From NCBI RefSeq assembly GCF_008064665.1, contig NZ_VRZA01000002.1, forward strand, positions 372,001 to 436,000: 64,000 bases of DNA, written 5' to 3'. This stretch comes from Parahaliea maris. GTDB lineage: Bacteria > Pseudomonadota > Gammaproteobacteria > Pseudomonadales > Halieaceae. Shown here in pieces: positions 39,644-48,985 of this stretch (the stretch's first letter is position 1; each line of letters opens with the position of its first letter). The notes under the pieces were generated by a model, which had not been told where the DNA came from, searched no databases, and saw nothing but the letters and a program-made list of their open reading frames with translations. Both the position numbers and the translations under genes were made by a program.

Positions 39644-40159
39644 ATGAGTGTTGAAATCACATTGCGCGTCCCCACGGCGGAAGACGGCAGTGGGGTGCAC
39701 CACCTGATCGGGCGCTGTCCGCCCCTGGATACCAATTCCATGTACTGCAATCTGTTGCAGTGCGCCCATTTCGCCGAGACCTCGGTTGCTGCGGTGATGG
39801 GCAATGAGCTGGTGGGTTTCATTTCCGGGTACATCATTCCCGGCCGGGAGGACACGCTGTTCATCTGGCAGGTAGCCGTGGGTGAGAAAGCCCGGGGCCA
39901 GGGGCTGGCCGGGAAAATGCTCGCGCACATCGTCGACCGCGAACGCTGTGCAAGTGTGCGCTTTATGGAAACCACCATTACCGAGGACAACGAGGCCTCC
40001 TGGGCCCTGTTCACTGGCTTCGCCCAGCGCCGGGAGGCGGAAATGTCCCGCAGTGTCATGTTCGATCGCGAACGCCATTTCGGCGGCGACCACGCTTCCG
40101 AGTTACTGGTTCGCATTGGTCCGTTCGGCGGCCTGGCGGCCGTTCGGGCGGCCGGCTGA
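39644..40159 (+). CDS. ectA: L-2,4-diaminobutyrate acetyltransferase
   Basis: A 171-residue GNAT enzyme that acetylates L-2,4-diaminobutyrate at N4 using acetyl-CoA, the second step of ectoine synthesis. Family features: [50 protein letters not shown] (acetyl-CoA loop) and the conserved [17 protein letters not shown]. An AGGAG site sits 7 bases before the ATG. It is the first gene of ectABC-ask. Confidence 0.95.
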   Translation: MSVEITLRVPTAEDGSGVHHLIGRCPPLDTNSMYCNLLQCAHFAETSVAAVMGNELVGFISGYIIPGREDTLFIWQVAVGEKARGQGLAGKMLAHIVDRERCASVRFMETTITEDNEASWALFTGFAQRREAEMSRSVMFDRERHFGGDHASELLVRIGPFGGLAAVRAAG

Positions 40160-40167
40160 GGTGCGGC

Positions 40168-40184
40168 TGGCTGAGGCGCAGCCA
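40168..40184 (+). other. Stem-loop in ectA-ectB gap
   Basis: A 6-bp stem (TGGCTG/CAGCCA) with a 5-base loop lies directly after the ectA stop. Similar but longer hairpins occur in both later gaps of the operon, suggesting roles in transcript processing or stability rather than termination. Confidence 0.4.
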
Positions 40185-40244
40185 AACCCCCTTCAGCCCG
40201 CAAGGCTATTCACCGTTAAAACACATTCAAGCAGAGGAACTGCA

Positions 40245-41594
40245 ATGAAAATTTTTGAAGAAATCGAATCCGAAGTTCAGAGCTATGCCCGCGCCTTCCC
40301 GCGGGTGTTCAATCGTGCCCAGGGTGAGTTTCTTTACGATGAGGACGGCAACGAATACATCGACTTCCTGGCCGGTGCCGGCACTCTCAACTACGGTCAC
40401 AACAACCCGGTGTTCAAGGAAAAGCTGCTCGAGTACATCCACTCCGACGGCATTACCCACGGCCTCGACCTGCACACCCGGGCGAAGCAGGAATTCCTGG
40501 AGACCTTCAACGACAAGATTCTCAAGCCGCGCAGCATGGAATACGTCATGCAGTTCACCGGCCCCACCGGCACCAATGCGGTGGAAGCGGCCCTGAAACT
40601 GGCCCGCACCATCACCGGGCGCGAGAACGTGATCTCCTTCACCAACGGTTTCCACGGCGTGAGCCTGGGCTCTCTGGCCACCACCGGCAACTCCCACCAC
40701 CGCGGTGCCGCAGGCATCACCCTGGGTGGCAGCAGCCGGATGCCCTACGACGGCTACCTGGGTGAAGACATGGACACCACGGCCTACCTGGACAAGGTAC
40801 TGTCCGATTCCAGCAGCGGTGTTGATCACCCCGCGGCGGTTGTCGTGGAGACGGTTCAGGGTGAGGGTGGTATCAACGCAGCCAGCTTCGAATGGCTGCG
40901 CAACCTCGAAACCGTGTGCCGCAAGCACAACATGCTGTTGATCGTGGACGACATCCAGGCAGGTTGTGGCCGTACCGGTACTTTCTTCAGCTTTGAGGAA
41001 GCCGGTATTACCCCGGACATCATCACGCTGTCCAAGTCGCTGGGCGGCTACGGACTGCCCTTTGCGGTGGTGCTGATTCGTCCGGAACTGGACCAGTGGC
41101 GTCCGGGTGAGCACAACGGCACCTTCCGCGGCAACAACTTTGCATTCGTGACGGCGACAGCCGCCATCAACGAGTACTGGAGTGACGACAAGTTCTCTCG
41201 CGGCATCCGCGCCAAGGGTGAGTATGTGGCCAAGCGCCTGGAGCAAATCGTCGCAAAATACGGTGAGGGCAACTTTACCTCCTGTGGTCGTGGCATGTTC
41301 CGCGGCATCAACTGTGTGAATGGTGATATCGCTGGCAAAATTACCCGCGCTGCCTTCCAGAAGGGCCTGATTATCGAGACCAGTGGCGCCGACGACCAGG
41401 TGGTCAAGTTCCTGTGTCCGCTGGTGATCAGCGAAGCCAACCTCAAGCGCGGCATCGATATCGTCGAGCAGGCGATTGCAGAGGTTTGCGCCAAGGAGGA
41501 CAGCATTCCCGAAACCGTCGACTATTTCGACGATGACTACCAGATCGACGCCGGTGACGAGACGGACCGCGAGGTCCTGAAGCGCGCCAGCTGA
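40245..41594 (+). CDS. ectB: Diaminobutyrate--2-oxoglutarate transaminase
   Basis: A 449-residue PLP-dependent class III aminotransferase. It forms L-2,4-diaminobutyrate from aspartate semialdehyde and glutamate, the first committed step of ectoine synthesis. The PLP Lys is 264 (TLSKSLGG), the cofactor Asp is in [12 protein letters not shown], and the opening [16 protein letters not shown] is specific to EctB. An acidic tail ([16 protein letters not shown]) makes it somewhat longer than the commonly seen 420-430 residues. Confidence 0.96.
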   Translation: MKIFEEIESEVQSYARAFPRVFNRAQGEFLYDEDGNEYIDFLAGAGTLNYGHNNPVFKEKLLEYIHSDGITHGLDLHTRAKQEFLETFNDKILKPRSMEYVMQFTGPTGTNAVEAALKLARTITGRENVISFTNGFHGVSLGSLATTGNSHHRGAAGITLGGSSRMPYDGYLGEDMDTTAYLDKVLSDSSSGVDHPAAVVVETVQGEGGINAASFEWLRNLETVCRKHNMLLIVDDIQAGCGRTGTFFSFEEAGITPDIITLSKSLGGYGLPFAVVLIRPELDQWRPGEHNGTFRGNNFAFVTATAAINEYWSDDKFSRGIRAKGEYVAKRLEQIVAKYGEGNFTSCGRGMFRGINCVNGDIAGKITRAAFQKGLIIETSGADDQVVKFLCPLVISEANLKRGIDIVEQAIAEVCAKEDSIPETVDYFDDDYQIDAGDETDREVLKRAS

Positions 41595-41628
41595 ACCCTG
41601 CCGTTAACCCTTTGATTTGACGACTTCT

Positions 41629-41648
41629 CCCCGGGCGCTGTCCCGGGG
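41629..41648 (+). other. Stem-loop in ectB-ectC gap
   Basis: A perfect 7-bp GC stem (CCCCGGG/CCCGGGG) with a 6-base loop lies about 35 bases after ectB and 28 bases before ectC. There is no T-run, so it probably does not terminate; it may stabilise the upstream transcript part. Confidence 0.55.
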
Positions 41649-41676
41649 GGCTCTACTGCAAGGAGAAAGTAGCAAG

Positions 41677-42081
41677 ATGATTGTGAGAGACCTGGAAACC
41701 GCCGCCGCTTCCGGCCGCAAGATTGTTTCACCCGATGGCAACTGGGACAGCGTGCGCATGTTGTTGAAAGACGACAACATGGGTTTTTCCTTCCATATCA
41801 CCACGATTTACGAGGGTGCCGATTTCGGTATGCACTACCAGAATCACCTGGAGTCGGTTTACTGCATGTCCGGAGAGGGTGAAGTGGAAACCGTGGCCGA
41901 CGGCAAAAAGTACCCGATCAAGCCCGGTACGCTCTATATCCTCGACCAGAACGACAAGCATATCCTGCGAGCCTTCAAGGAAATGAAAATGGCCTGTGTG
42001 TTCAATCCGCCCCTGCACGGGACTGAGGTTCACAACAAGGAAGGTGCCTACGAACTGGAGGCCGACACGGTTACCGACTGA
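41677..42081 (+). CDS. ectC: L-ectoine synthase
   Basis: A 134-residue cupin enzyme that cyclises N4-acetyl-diaminobutyrate to ectoine. Hallmarks: MIVRDLETA start, [21 protein letters not shown] split across the cupin metal region (Glu, Tyr and His ligands), [11 protein letters not shown] and [11 protein letters not shown]. An AAGGAG site precedes the ATG. The length is as usual. No ectD hydroxylase follows, so the product is expected to be ectoine rather than hydroxyectoine unless ectD lies elsewhere. Confidence 0.96.
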   Translation: MIVRDLETAAASGRKIVSPDGNWDSVRMLLKDDNMGFSFHITTIYEGADFGMHYQNHLESVYCMSGEGEVETVADGKKYPIKPGTLYILDQNDKHILRAFKEMKMACVFNPPLHGTEVHNKEGAYELEADTVTD

Positions 42082-42094
42082 GTACCTGACGCCG

Positions 42095-42129
42095 CGCCGC
42101 GCGCCCGTTGCGACAACCTGCGCGCGGCG
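42095..42129 (+). other. Nested stem-loop in ectC-ask gap
   Basis: A perfect 9-bp GC stem (arms 42095-42103 and 42121-42129) encloses a smaller GTTG-CGA-CAAC hairpin at 42107-42117. No T-run follows. It separates ectABC from the aspartokinase gene and could allow different transcript levels. Confidence 0.55.
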
Positions 42130-42168
42130 ACCGCAGCTACCAGTCATTCAACCGGACCAGGAGAGAAC

Positions 42169-43611
42169 ATGAGTTTGCACAGCGTGGAGAAAATCGGTGG
42201 CACGTCCATGAGCGACTATGTCGCCGTGCGCGATCACATCGTATTTGCCCAGGCGGCACCGGACACCCAGTACCAGCGGGTGTTCGTGGTATCCGCCTAC
42301 GGCGGTATCACCAACAAGTTGCTGGAAGATAAGAAGGACGGCTCGCCGGGTGTCTACGCCCTGTTTGCCGAGGGCTTCAAGGACGATAACTGGGCGGAGG
42401 CGCTGGAGGGCGTCCGCGGCATCATGTACGACAAGAACGCCAGTCTGTTCAAGGACGAGCTCGAACTGCGCGCCGCCAATGAGTTTATCGGCGAGCGGCT
42501 GGACAATGCCCGCAAATGCCTGGAAGACCTGCAGAGCCTGTGTCGCCACGGTCACTTCTCGGTGGAAGACCACCTGATGACCGTGCGCGAGATGCTGGCC
42601 AGTGTCGGTGAGGCCCACAGCGCCTGGAATACCGCCAGGCTGCTCCGGCGCGATGGCATCAATGCGGTCTTTGTCGACCTCACCGGCTGGCAGTCAGCCG
42701 AGCATATCTCCCTCGACGAACGTATCCTGCGCGCCTTTGCCGGCATCGACCTGAACCAGCAGATGCCGATCGTTACCGGCTACGCCCATAGCGAGGACGG
42801 CCTGATCAACTCTTTCGATCGCGGCTACAGCGAAATGACGTTCAGTCGTCTCGCGGTGCTGACCCAGGCGCGCGAAGCCATCATTCACAAGGAGTTTCAC
42901 CTGAGCACGGCTGATCCCGGCCTGGTGGGCGAGGACAAGGCGGTACCGATTGGCAGGACCAATTACGATGTCGCCGACCAGCTGGCCAATCTCGGGATGG
43001 AGGCGATTCACCCGAAAGCGGCCAAGGGACTGCGCCAGAACGGCATTCCCCTGCGGGTAAAAAATACCTTTGAGCCGGAACATGGCGGCACCCTTATCAC
43101 TGGCGACTACGTCAGCGATACGGCCTGTGTCGAAATCATCGCCGGCTGTCGCGGAGTGTACGCGTTGGAGCTGTTCGACCAGGATATGGGCGGCAAGGTC
43201 GGTGACTACGATGCGGAGATCCTGAAAACCATTCAGCGTTTCAAGGCGCACAACGTGGCCAAGGATATCAATGCCAATACTGTGACCAACTACCTGTCGA
43301 CCAACCTCAAGACAGTGAAGCGGATCAAGAACGTATTGCAGGAACGATTCCCGGAAGCGGAAATCCGCCAACAGAAGGTGGCGATTGTCTCTGCCATCGG
43401 CAGCGACATGCAGGTGCCGGGGATTCTCGCCAAGACGGTGAACGCCCTGTCGGAGCACGACATCAGTGTGCTGGCCATCCACCAGTCCATGCGCCAGGTG
43501 GATATGCAGTTTGTGGTGAACGAAGAAGACTACGAACAGGCCATTCGCAGCCTGCACAAAGGCCTGGTAGAGCCGCACGATCACGGCCGGGCAATCTGCC
43601 TCGCTTCCTGA
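42169..43611 (+). CDS. ask: Ectoine-specific aspartate kinase
   Basis: A 480-residue aspartokinase phosphorylating L-aspartate to feed aspartate semialdehyde to EctB. The kinase opening VEKIGGTSMSDY and the ACT domains at the C-terminus (VSAIGSDMQVPGIL, then LAIHQSMRQVDMQFVV) are present. It belongs to the Ask_Ect group known to be less sensitive to feedback by lysine and threonine; that property is known for the group and inferred here. A GGAG site precedes the ATG. A terminator follows. Confidence 0.94.
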   Translation: MSLHSVEKIGGTSMSDYVAVRDHIVFAQAAPDTQYQRVFVVSAYGGITNKLLEDKKDGSPGVYALFAEGFKDDNWAEALEGVRGIMYDKNASLFKDELELRAANEFIGERLDNARKCLEDLQSLCRHGHFSVEDHLMTVREMLASVGEAHSAWNTARLLRRDGINAVFVDLTGWQSAEHISLDERILRAFAGIDLNQQMPIVTGYAHSEDGLINSFDRGYSEMTFSRLAVLTQAREAIIHKEFHLSTADPGLVGEDKAVPIGRTNYDVADQLANLGMEAIHPKAAKGLRQNGIPLRVKNTFEPEHGGTLITGDYVSDTACVEIIAGCRGVYALELFDQDMGGKVGDYDAEILKTIQRFKAHNVAKDINANTVTNYLSTNLKTVKRIKNVLQERFPEAEIRQQKVAIVSAIGSDMQVPGILAKTVNALSEHDISVLAIHQSMRQVDMQFVVNEEDYEQAIRSLHKGLVEPHDHGRAICLAS

Positions 43612-43629
43612 GCCTCGCGGCTTTCTCAG

Positions 43630-43654
43630 CGCCCGCCCTTCGCGGCGGGCGTTT
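43630..43654 (+). terminator. Intrinsic terminator after ask
   Basis: A perfect 8-bp GC stem (CGCCCGCC/GGCGGGCG) with a 6-base loop followed by TTT begins 19 bases after the ask stop codon. It marks the end of the ectoine operon in the gap before a convergent gene. Confidence 0.7.
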
Positions 43655-44358
43655 CAGTGATGCTGATGTTCCATTGTCGGGGCTGCCGAGGGCGGGGAGA
43701 GCAGGTGCCCGCTGTGAGCGGCGGTGAGATACAGGCTCCAGAGGCCTCCGGCGATTAACAACAGGGCCAGCGCAATGCGCAGGCCCCGTGCCCGCAGCAG
43801 CCCCTGTAACCGGCTCGCTCCGACACTGGCCAGTACCATGGCCGGCAGGGTGCCGAGGCCGAAGCACAGCATCATAACGGCGCTCCCGGCCACACTCTGT
43901 TGGGTGGCCGCCAGCGCCAGCGCGCTGTAGATCAGGCCGCAGGGCATCATGCCCCAGCACAGGCCGAGTCCCAGCGCTTGCGCTGCGCTCCGCACCGGCA
44001 GTAGCGGTTTCGCCAACGCCTGCACCGGTCGCCACAGATAGGCGCCCCCGCGCTCCAGCCACTGCAGGCCCCGCCACCAGTTCCCGATGTAGAGCCCCAT
44101 TGCCACCATCAGCAGACCGGCGCAATAACGCAGGGCAATGGTCCAGCTGGCGATATCGGGAATCGCCGCCAGGTAGCCTGCCGCCGCGCCGAGCGCGGTG
44201 TAGCTCAGCAGGCGGCCGCTGTGGTAGCTGGCGGTGATCGAGCCGCTGGTATTCCCGCCCAGGCCGAGGGCCGCTGTGATACCGCCACACATGCCCAGGC
44301 AGTGACCGGCACCGGCCAGTCCTACAGCGAAGGCGGCAATCAGTTCAGTAATGGTCAC
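43654..44358 (-). CDS. DsbD/UreH-like membrane protein linked to cbb3 genes
   Basis: A 234-residue polytopic membrane protein of the UreH_2/'sulfite exporter' group. The opening GLAGAGHCLGMCGGI and the second-half LGLCWGMMPCGLIYSAL each carry a conserved Cys in a membrane helix, the hallmark of this DsbD-related family. It ends in a His-rich tail (HQHH). Members commonly sit behind ccoGHIS and are thought to serve metal or redox handling in oxidase assembly. The GTG start overlaps the ccoS stop by 4 bp. Confidence 0.8.
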   Translation of the reverse strand: MTITELIAAFAVGLAGAGHCLGMCGGITAALGLGGNTSGSITASYHSGRLLSYTALGAAAGYLAAIPDIASWTIALRYCAGLLMVAMGLYIGNWWRGLQWLERGGAYLWRPVQALAKPLLPVRSAAQALGLGLCWGMMPCGLIYSALALAATQQSVAGSAVMMLCFGLGTLPAMVLASVGASRLQGLLRARGLRIALALLLIAGGLWSLYLTAAHSGHLLSPPSAAPTMEHQHH

Positions 44359-44552
44359 GGGTTGGGGTGGCGGTCCTGCTGGTCGCTGTCTGCGTCCTGT
44401 TTGCCGGGTTTGGCGTCCTCGTCCATCAGCACCCGCCAGGCTTCTTTGTCGAGGTCTTCGTACTGGCCGCTGTTGATCGCCCACAGCAGCAGCCGTACCG
44501 CGATAATGCAGAAGATCAGCGCAACCGGAATCAATAAGTAGAGGCTTGCCAT
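44355..44552 (-). CDS. ccoS: cbb3 oxidase maturation protein CcoS
   Basis: A 65-residue single-span membrane protein: a hydrophobic helix (residues about 4-24) followed by SGQYEDLDKEAWRVLMDED, the CcoS signature, and a charged tail. CcoS is required for cofactor insertion into cbb3 oxidase. It lies 6 bp downstream of ccoI and overlaps the next gene. Confidence 0.92.
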   Translation of the reverse strand: MASLYLLIPVALIFCIIAVRLLLWAINSGQYEDLDKEAWRVLMDEDAKPGKQDADSDQQDRHPNP

Positions 44553-44558
44553 GGCGAG

Positions 44559-47027
44559 TCAGTTGCCGTTGCGGGTCAGTCGCAGGGAGTTTAACACCAC
44601 CAGCAGCGAGCTGGCCGACATGCCCAGGGCGGCGGCCCAGGGAGGAACCAGCCCGCAGGCGGCGAGAGGGATGGCGCAGCCATTGTATCCCAGGGCCCAG
44701 GCCATGTTCTGCAGGATGATGCGACGGCAGCGCAGGGCGGTGCGCCAGGTCAGGCCCACGGCATCCAGGTCGCGGCCTTCGATCACGAAGTCGGCCTGGG
44801 CGCGGGCCAGGTCGGTGGCGTCTGCGACCGCGAACGAGGCATCCGCCTGGGCCAGCAGGGGGCCGTCGTTGAGGCCGTCGCCCACGGCGACCACCACCCT
44901 GCCTTCCTTTTGCAGTTCATCCAGCCGGGCCAGTTTCTGCTCGGGACTGAGCCCTCCGGTTGCCCGGTCCAGGGGCAGGGAGCGGGCCGCTGTCGCGACC
45001 CGGTCGGCACTGTCCCCGGACAGCATTTCCGTGTGCAGTCCGGCCTGCTGTAGTTGCTGTAACTGGGCGGCGGCCTCGGGCCGGAGCCTGTCGTCGAAGG
45101 CGAACCAGGCCTGCGGTGCGTCGGCCCGCACCAGCGCTACCCAGTAGTGCTGCTGGTCGGGAGCTGCGGGCAACTCCGGGGCGATAGCGCGGCAGAACGC
45201 AGCACTGCCCATGCGCCACTCACGCTGTTCTGCGTCCCGGGCGCTGACCCCCGCACCTACCTCGTAGAGGGCGTCGTGAAATCCCGGGGCTGCTGCCTGC
45301 TGGTCGAAAACCCTTGCCACCGGGTGTCGCGAAGCGCGCTGCAGCGCGGCCGCTACGGCGCACAGGGCAGTGTCCTGGCCGGTTTGTGGCTGCTCCCCGG
45401 AGAGCGGCACGATGGTCTCGATTGCAAACCGGCCGGTGGTCAGCGTCCCGGTCTTGTCGACCACCAGGGTGTCTGCTCGCGCCAGGGCATCCAGGGCGTT
45501 CTCACCGTGAACCAGCACCCCTTTGCGCCGTAGTGCCGCGGCGGCACTGGTCAGCGCAGCGGGCGTCGCCAGGGCGAGGGCGCAGGGGCAACTGATCACG
45601 AGCACCGACAGGCTGACCCACAGGGCGCGTGCCGGGTCGATGCTGTACCACACCAGGGCGGTGGCCGATGTCAGCAGCAGGACCGCCAGCACAAAAGCGC
45701 CGGCAACCCGGTCCGCCAGGCGCCACAGCAGTGGCTTGGCCCCGCTGGCCCGCCCCACGGACTGTTGCAATGCGGCCAGACGGCTTTCGCTAAAGGGACC
45801 GGCAGCGGCGATTTCCAGGGCGCCCTCCAGGTTGAGAGTGCCTGCAAAGACCGTGTCGCCCGGGCCGATTACCCGGGGCTGGTGCTCACCATTAAAGGTG
45901 TCCTCGCGGACCGAGCCTTTGCCTTTAATCACCGTGCCGTCCACGGCCAGGGTGCTGCCGGCGGGCACCAACAGGTGATCCCCGCGAATTACCGCCACCC
46001 GGGGGATGGGTGTCCAGCTATCGTCTTCCCGCCGCTGCACCACCGCGGGCAGCGCGCTTTCCACCTCATACCAGTTGAGCTGGAACCGGCGGCGCATGCG
46101 CTGCTCCAGGAATCGGCCCAGTAACAGGAAAAAGGTAAACATCACCACGGAGTCGAAGTACACCTGGCCGCTGCCGGAGAGCGTCGCCCAGGCACTGGCC
46201 AGCCAGGCCAGGCCAATGGCCAGGGCCACCGGCAGGTCCATCACCAGGGCGCCGGCGCGCAGGTGGCGCCAGGCGTTCTCGAAAAAGGTGCGGGCGGAGT
46301 ACAGCACCACGAAACCGGTGATGATCAGGCTCACCCAGCGCATCAGGTCCCGGTACTCGCTGTCGATGCCCTGGAGGTCCCCGGCGTGCAGGGCAATGGC
46401 GAACATGCCGGCCTGCATCATCCCGAGGCCGGCCACCGCCAGCCGCCGCAAACTACGCCGGTGGTCGGCATCCAGTTGTTCGCGCTGGGCCTGTGCCAGG
46501 AAGGGTTGGGCGTGATAGCCGAGCCGTTCGATACGCTCGAACACCCGGGACAGGGGCAGTTGGTCGCTGTGGAAACGGATGTCCAGGCGCTGGTGCTGCA
46601 GGTTGACGTTGACTTCGACCACACCCTCCAGCTGGGACAGCCCCTGTTCGATCAACCAGGTACAGGCGGCGCAACTGACGCCTCCCAGCAGCAGGCGGGC
46701 GTGGCAGATGCCGTCGGATTCCGCAGTGCTGAAGCCCGCGGCCACCTCGGGCTGGTCGTATATCTGGAAAGCGGCGGCACCCGGCGTGGTGTCCGGGCGC
46801 TCGCCATAATCTGTGCGGCGCCGGTAATAGGCTGCCAGGCCCCCGTCGCGCACCAGTGTCGCCACCGCCTCGCAACCGGGGCAGCACATGGGCCGCAACG
46901 CACCCTCTATTTCTACCTTGAAGTCACTGCCTGCCGGAACGTCCTCGCCGCAGTGGAAGCATCGGGTCTGTTCGCGCGGCGCGGGAGAAGAGGGCGTCTG
47001 CGCGATGGCCTCAACTCTTGCCGTCAT
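44559..47027 (-). CDS. ccoI: Copper-translocating P1B-type ATPase CcoI
   Basis: An 822-residue copper exporter delivering copper for cbb3 oxidase assembly. A Cys-rich N-terminus (CFHCGE and CCPGCEA) and an HMA domain with CAAC precede the membrane region, which carries the P1B motif SCPCALALATP. The phosphorylation site DKTGTLT, then HPVA and GDGLNDGP complete the ATPase core. The ATG at 47027 overlaps ccoH by 17 bp; an upstream TTG at 47048 is possible. Confidence 0.94.
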   Translation of the reverse strand: MTARVEAIAQTPSSPAPREQTRCFHCGEDVPAGSDFKVEIEGALRPMCCPGCEAVATLVRDGGLAAYYRRRTDYGERPDTTPGAAAFQIYDQPEVAAGFSTAESDGICHARLLLGGVSCAACTWLIEQGLSQLEGVVEVNVNLQHQRLDIRFHSDQLPLSRVFERIERLGYHAQPFLAQAQREQLDADHRRSLRRLAVAGLGMMQAGMFAIALHAGDLQGIDSEYRDLMRWVSLIITGFVVLYSARTFFENAWRHLRAGALVMDLPVALAIGLAWLASAWATLSGSGQVYFDSVVMFTFFLLLGRFLEQRMRRRFQLNWYEVESALPAVVQRREDDSWTPIPRVAVIRGDHLLVPAGSTLAVDGTVIKGKGSVREDTFNGEHQPRVIGPGDTVFAGTLNLEGALEIAAAGPFSESRLAALQQSVGRASGAKPLLWRLADRVAGAFVLAVLLLTSATALVWYSIDPARALWVSLSVLVISCPCALALATPAALTSAAAALRRKGVLVHGENALDALARADTLVVDKTGTLTTGRFAIETIVPLSGEQPQTGQDTALCAVAAALQRASRHPVARVFDQQAAAPGFHDALYEVGAGVSARDAEQREWRMGSAAFCRAIAPELPAAPDQQHYWVALVRADAPQAWFAFDDRLRPEAAAQLQQLQQAGLHTEMLSGDSADRVATAARSLPLDRATGGLSPEQKLARLDELQKEGRVVVAVGDGLNDGPLLAQADASFAVADATDLARAQADFVIEGRDLDAVGLTWRTALRCRRIILQNMAWALGYNGCAIPLAACGLVPPWAAALGMSASSLLVVLNSLRLTRNGN

Positions 47028-47505
47028 GGATGAAGTCGCTGGCCGCAAAGGACCCGTCCAGGCGCCAGGGTGTTTCGCCTGTGCTCTCGAGCACCCAGTG
47101 CCAGCCGACTGCCGGCACCTGGGGCAGGCGGGCGCGGTAACGCCCGGGGCTGGCCTGGATCAGCTCCGCGCTGAAATCCCGGTCGGCCTCCATGGGGTGG
47201 GAGATGAAGAGCTGCAGGCGGCTGGCAACGGCCGGCCCGGAGATCATCACCAGCAGTTCATCCCCCTCCAGCTGGAGAGTGGCACGGATGCCTGCGGCTT
47301 CCGCCCGTTCCCGTTTAGCCAGCTCCCGGTTGATGGCCAGCCCGTCCTTGTAGTACTCGTCCACCACCAGGTCGTCTGAACCGCTGTAGGCAATGACCAT
47401 GGTCCAGATACTCGCGACAACCACAGCGCCAGGCAGGCCAATGAGGAACCAGGGCCAGAACTGGCGGTACCAGGGTGGGGCTACGATGTCATCGGAAAGT
47501 GTCAT
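47011..47505 (-). CDS. ccoH: FixH family protein CcoH
   Basis: A 164-residue membrane-anchored assembly factor. One N-terminal helix (PWFLIGLPGAVVVASIWTM) is followed by DDLVVDEYYKDGLAIN, the FixH signature, and a periplasmic beta-rich domain. It overlaps ccoG by four bases (ATGA) and ccoI by 17 bases. Its role in the early assembly of CcoNOP is known from relatives. Confidence 0.9.
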   Translation of the reverse strand: MTLSDDIVAPPWYRQFWPWFLIGLPGAVVVASIWTMVIAYSGSDDLVVDEYYKDGLAINRELAKRERAEAAGIRATLQLEGDELLVMISGPAVASRLQLFISHPMEADRDFSAELIQASPGRYRARLPQVPAVGWHWVLESTGETPWRLDGSFAASDFIHDGKS

Positions 47506-48914
47506 TCGAAGGGAATCATGAAACGTGATTCGACAGCCATGTGAATGTCGGGATTATCCGTAGAGCGCACATCGAATTCAATTTCGGTACTGGGCTTGTC
47601 GAGCACGCCGGCGGGCATGCGCAGGCGCAGCGAGAGTTCGCGCACCTCACCGGCATTGAGGGTGTAGTGGGTTTCGCCAATCACCTCCACCGCTTCCAGG
47701 CCTTTGACGTCGAGCTCGTATTCGTGCATTTCCGCGTCCATGTTGGCGAGATGGAGGGTGTAGATATTGTCGATCTCGCCGCTGGCGGAGGTGGTGTAGA
47801 GCTGGCTGCGATCGCGGAATACACCCACTTCGAGCGGTATGCGGCTGGCGATGGTGTAGGTGAATACGCCCACCATCAGGCACAACATGGCGGCATAGCC
47901 AATAATGCGCGGGCGCAGCCAGTGGGTGGTCCCGCCCTCGAGCTGGTGCTCGCTGGTGTAGCTGATGAGGCCGCGGGGGTACTCCATCTTGTCCATGATC
48001 GAGTTGCACGCGTCCACGCACAGGGCGCAGCCGATGCACTGGTACTGCAGACCGTCACGGATATCGATACCGGTGGGGCAGACCTGGACACAGAGCTCGC
48101 AGTCGATGCAGTCACCGAGCCCCTCGGCGCGATGGTCGGCATTGCGCTTGCGGGAACCGCGCGGGTCACCACGGGCGGGGTCGTAGGACACAATCAGGGT
48201 GTCCTTGTCGAACATCACCGACTGGAAGCGGGCGTAGGGACAGACATAGGTGCACACCTGCTCGCGCATCCACCCGGCATTGATGTAGGTGGCGCAGGTG
48301 AAGAACACGGTCCAGGCCGTGGCCATGAGGCCCGCACTGCCGGTGAAGAGGTCCGGGAGCAGGTCGCGAATGCCATAAAAATAGCCGATGAAGGTGAAGC
48401 CGGTGGCGAAGGCCACCAGTAGCCAGCCACCGTGCTTGGCGCCCTTGCGCAGGACTTTCTCCGGCGACCAGGGCGCCCTGTCCAGCTTCATGCGCTGGTT
48501 GCGGCTGCCCTCGGTTTTCTGCTCGATCCACATGAAGATGCTGGTCCACACCGTCTGCGGGCAGGTGTAGCCGCACCAGACGCGACCGGCAAAGGTGGTG
48601 ACCGCGAACAGGCTGTAGGCGGCGATGATTAGCAGAAAGGCCAGCAGCGGAAAATCCTGTGGCCAGAAGGTCAGGCCCAGAATGTGGAATTTGCGCTCCG
48701 GCAGATCGAACAGGATGGCCTGGCGGCCGTCGATATTGAGCCAGGGGAGCAGGAAGTACCCCAGCAGTAACGGCCAGCCGGTATACAGCCGGATGCGCTG
48801 GTAGAACCCCTCGATCTTGCGGGTGTAGATTTTTTCGCGGTGCTGGTAGAGGTCTACCTCGCCGACCTCGGCGGGAGCGACCTCTTGTACATCGATCAGG
48901 TCGGGGTCAGACAT
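47502..48914 (-). CDS. ccoG: cbb3 oxidase accessory ferredoxin CcoG
   Basis: A 470-residue membrane protein with several helices and a ferredoxin-type domain containing two 4Fe-4S motifs, CIDCELCVQVCPTG and CIGCALCVDACNS. Another CxxxC-type set appears in WCGYTCPQTVW. Relatives reduce cupric ion during cbb3 oxidase maturation. The C-terminal third is a periplasmic Ig-like domain. It starts downstream of ccoP after a GC-only hairpin. Confidence 0.93.
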   Translation of the reverse strand: MSDPDLIDVQEVAPAEVGEVDLYQHREKIYTRKIEGFYQRIRLYTGWPLLLGYFLLPWLNIDGRQAILFDLPERKFHILGLTFWPQDFPLLAFLLIIAAYSLFAVTTFAGRVWCGYTCPQTVWTSIFMWIEQKTEGSRNQRMKLDRAPWSPEKVLRKGAKHGGWLLVAFATGFTFIGYFYGIRDLLPDLFTGSAGLMATAWTVFFTCATYINAGWMREQVCTYVCPYARFQSVMFDKDTLIVSYDPARGDPRGSRKRNADHRAEGLGDCIDCELCVQVCPTGIDIRDGLQYQCIGCALCVDACNSIMDKMEYPRGLISYTSEHQLEGGTTHWLRPRIIGYAAMLCLMVGVFTYTIASRIPLEVGVFRDRSQLYTTSASGEIDNIYTLHLANMDAEMHEYELDVKGLEAVEVIGETHYTLNAGEVRELSLRLRMPAGVLDKPSTEIEFDVRSTDNPDIHMAVESRFMIPFE

Positions 48915-48944
48915 GTCACTTTCCCGTTGCGCTCAGGAGGGACA

Positions 48945-48966
48945 GCGCGCCCCGTGGGGGGCGCGC
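48945..48966 (-). other. GC-only hairpin between ccoP and ccoG
   Basis: A perfect 9-bp stem (GCGCGCCCC/GGGGCGCGC) with a 4-base loop separates the structural genes ccoNOQP from the assembly genes ccoGHIS. It has no T-run, so partial termination or protection of the upstream mRNA from 3' decay is more likely than a full stop. Confidence 0.6.
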
Positions 48967-48985
48967 CGGAGAGGTTCGGCTGGCT

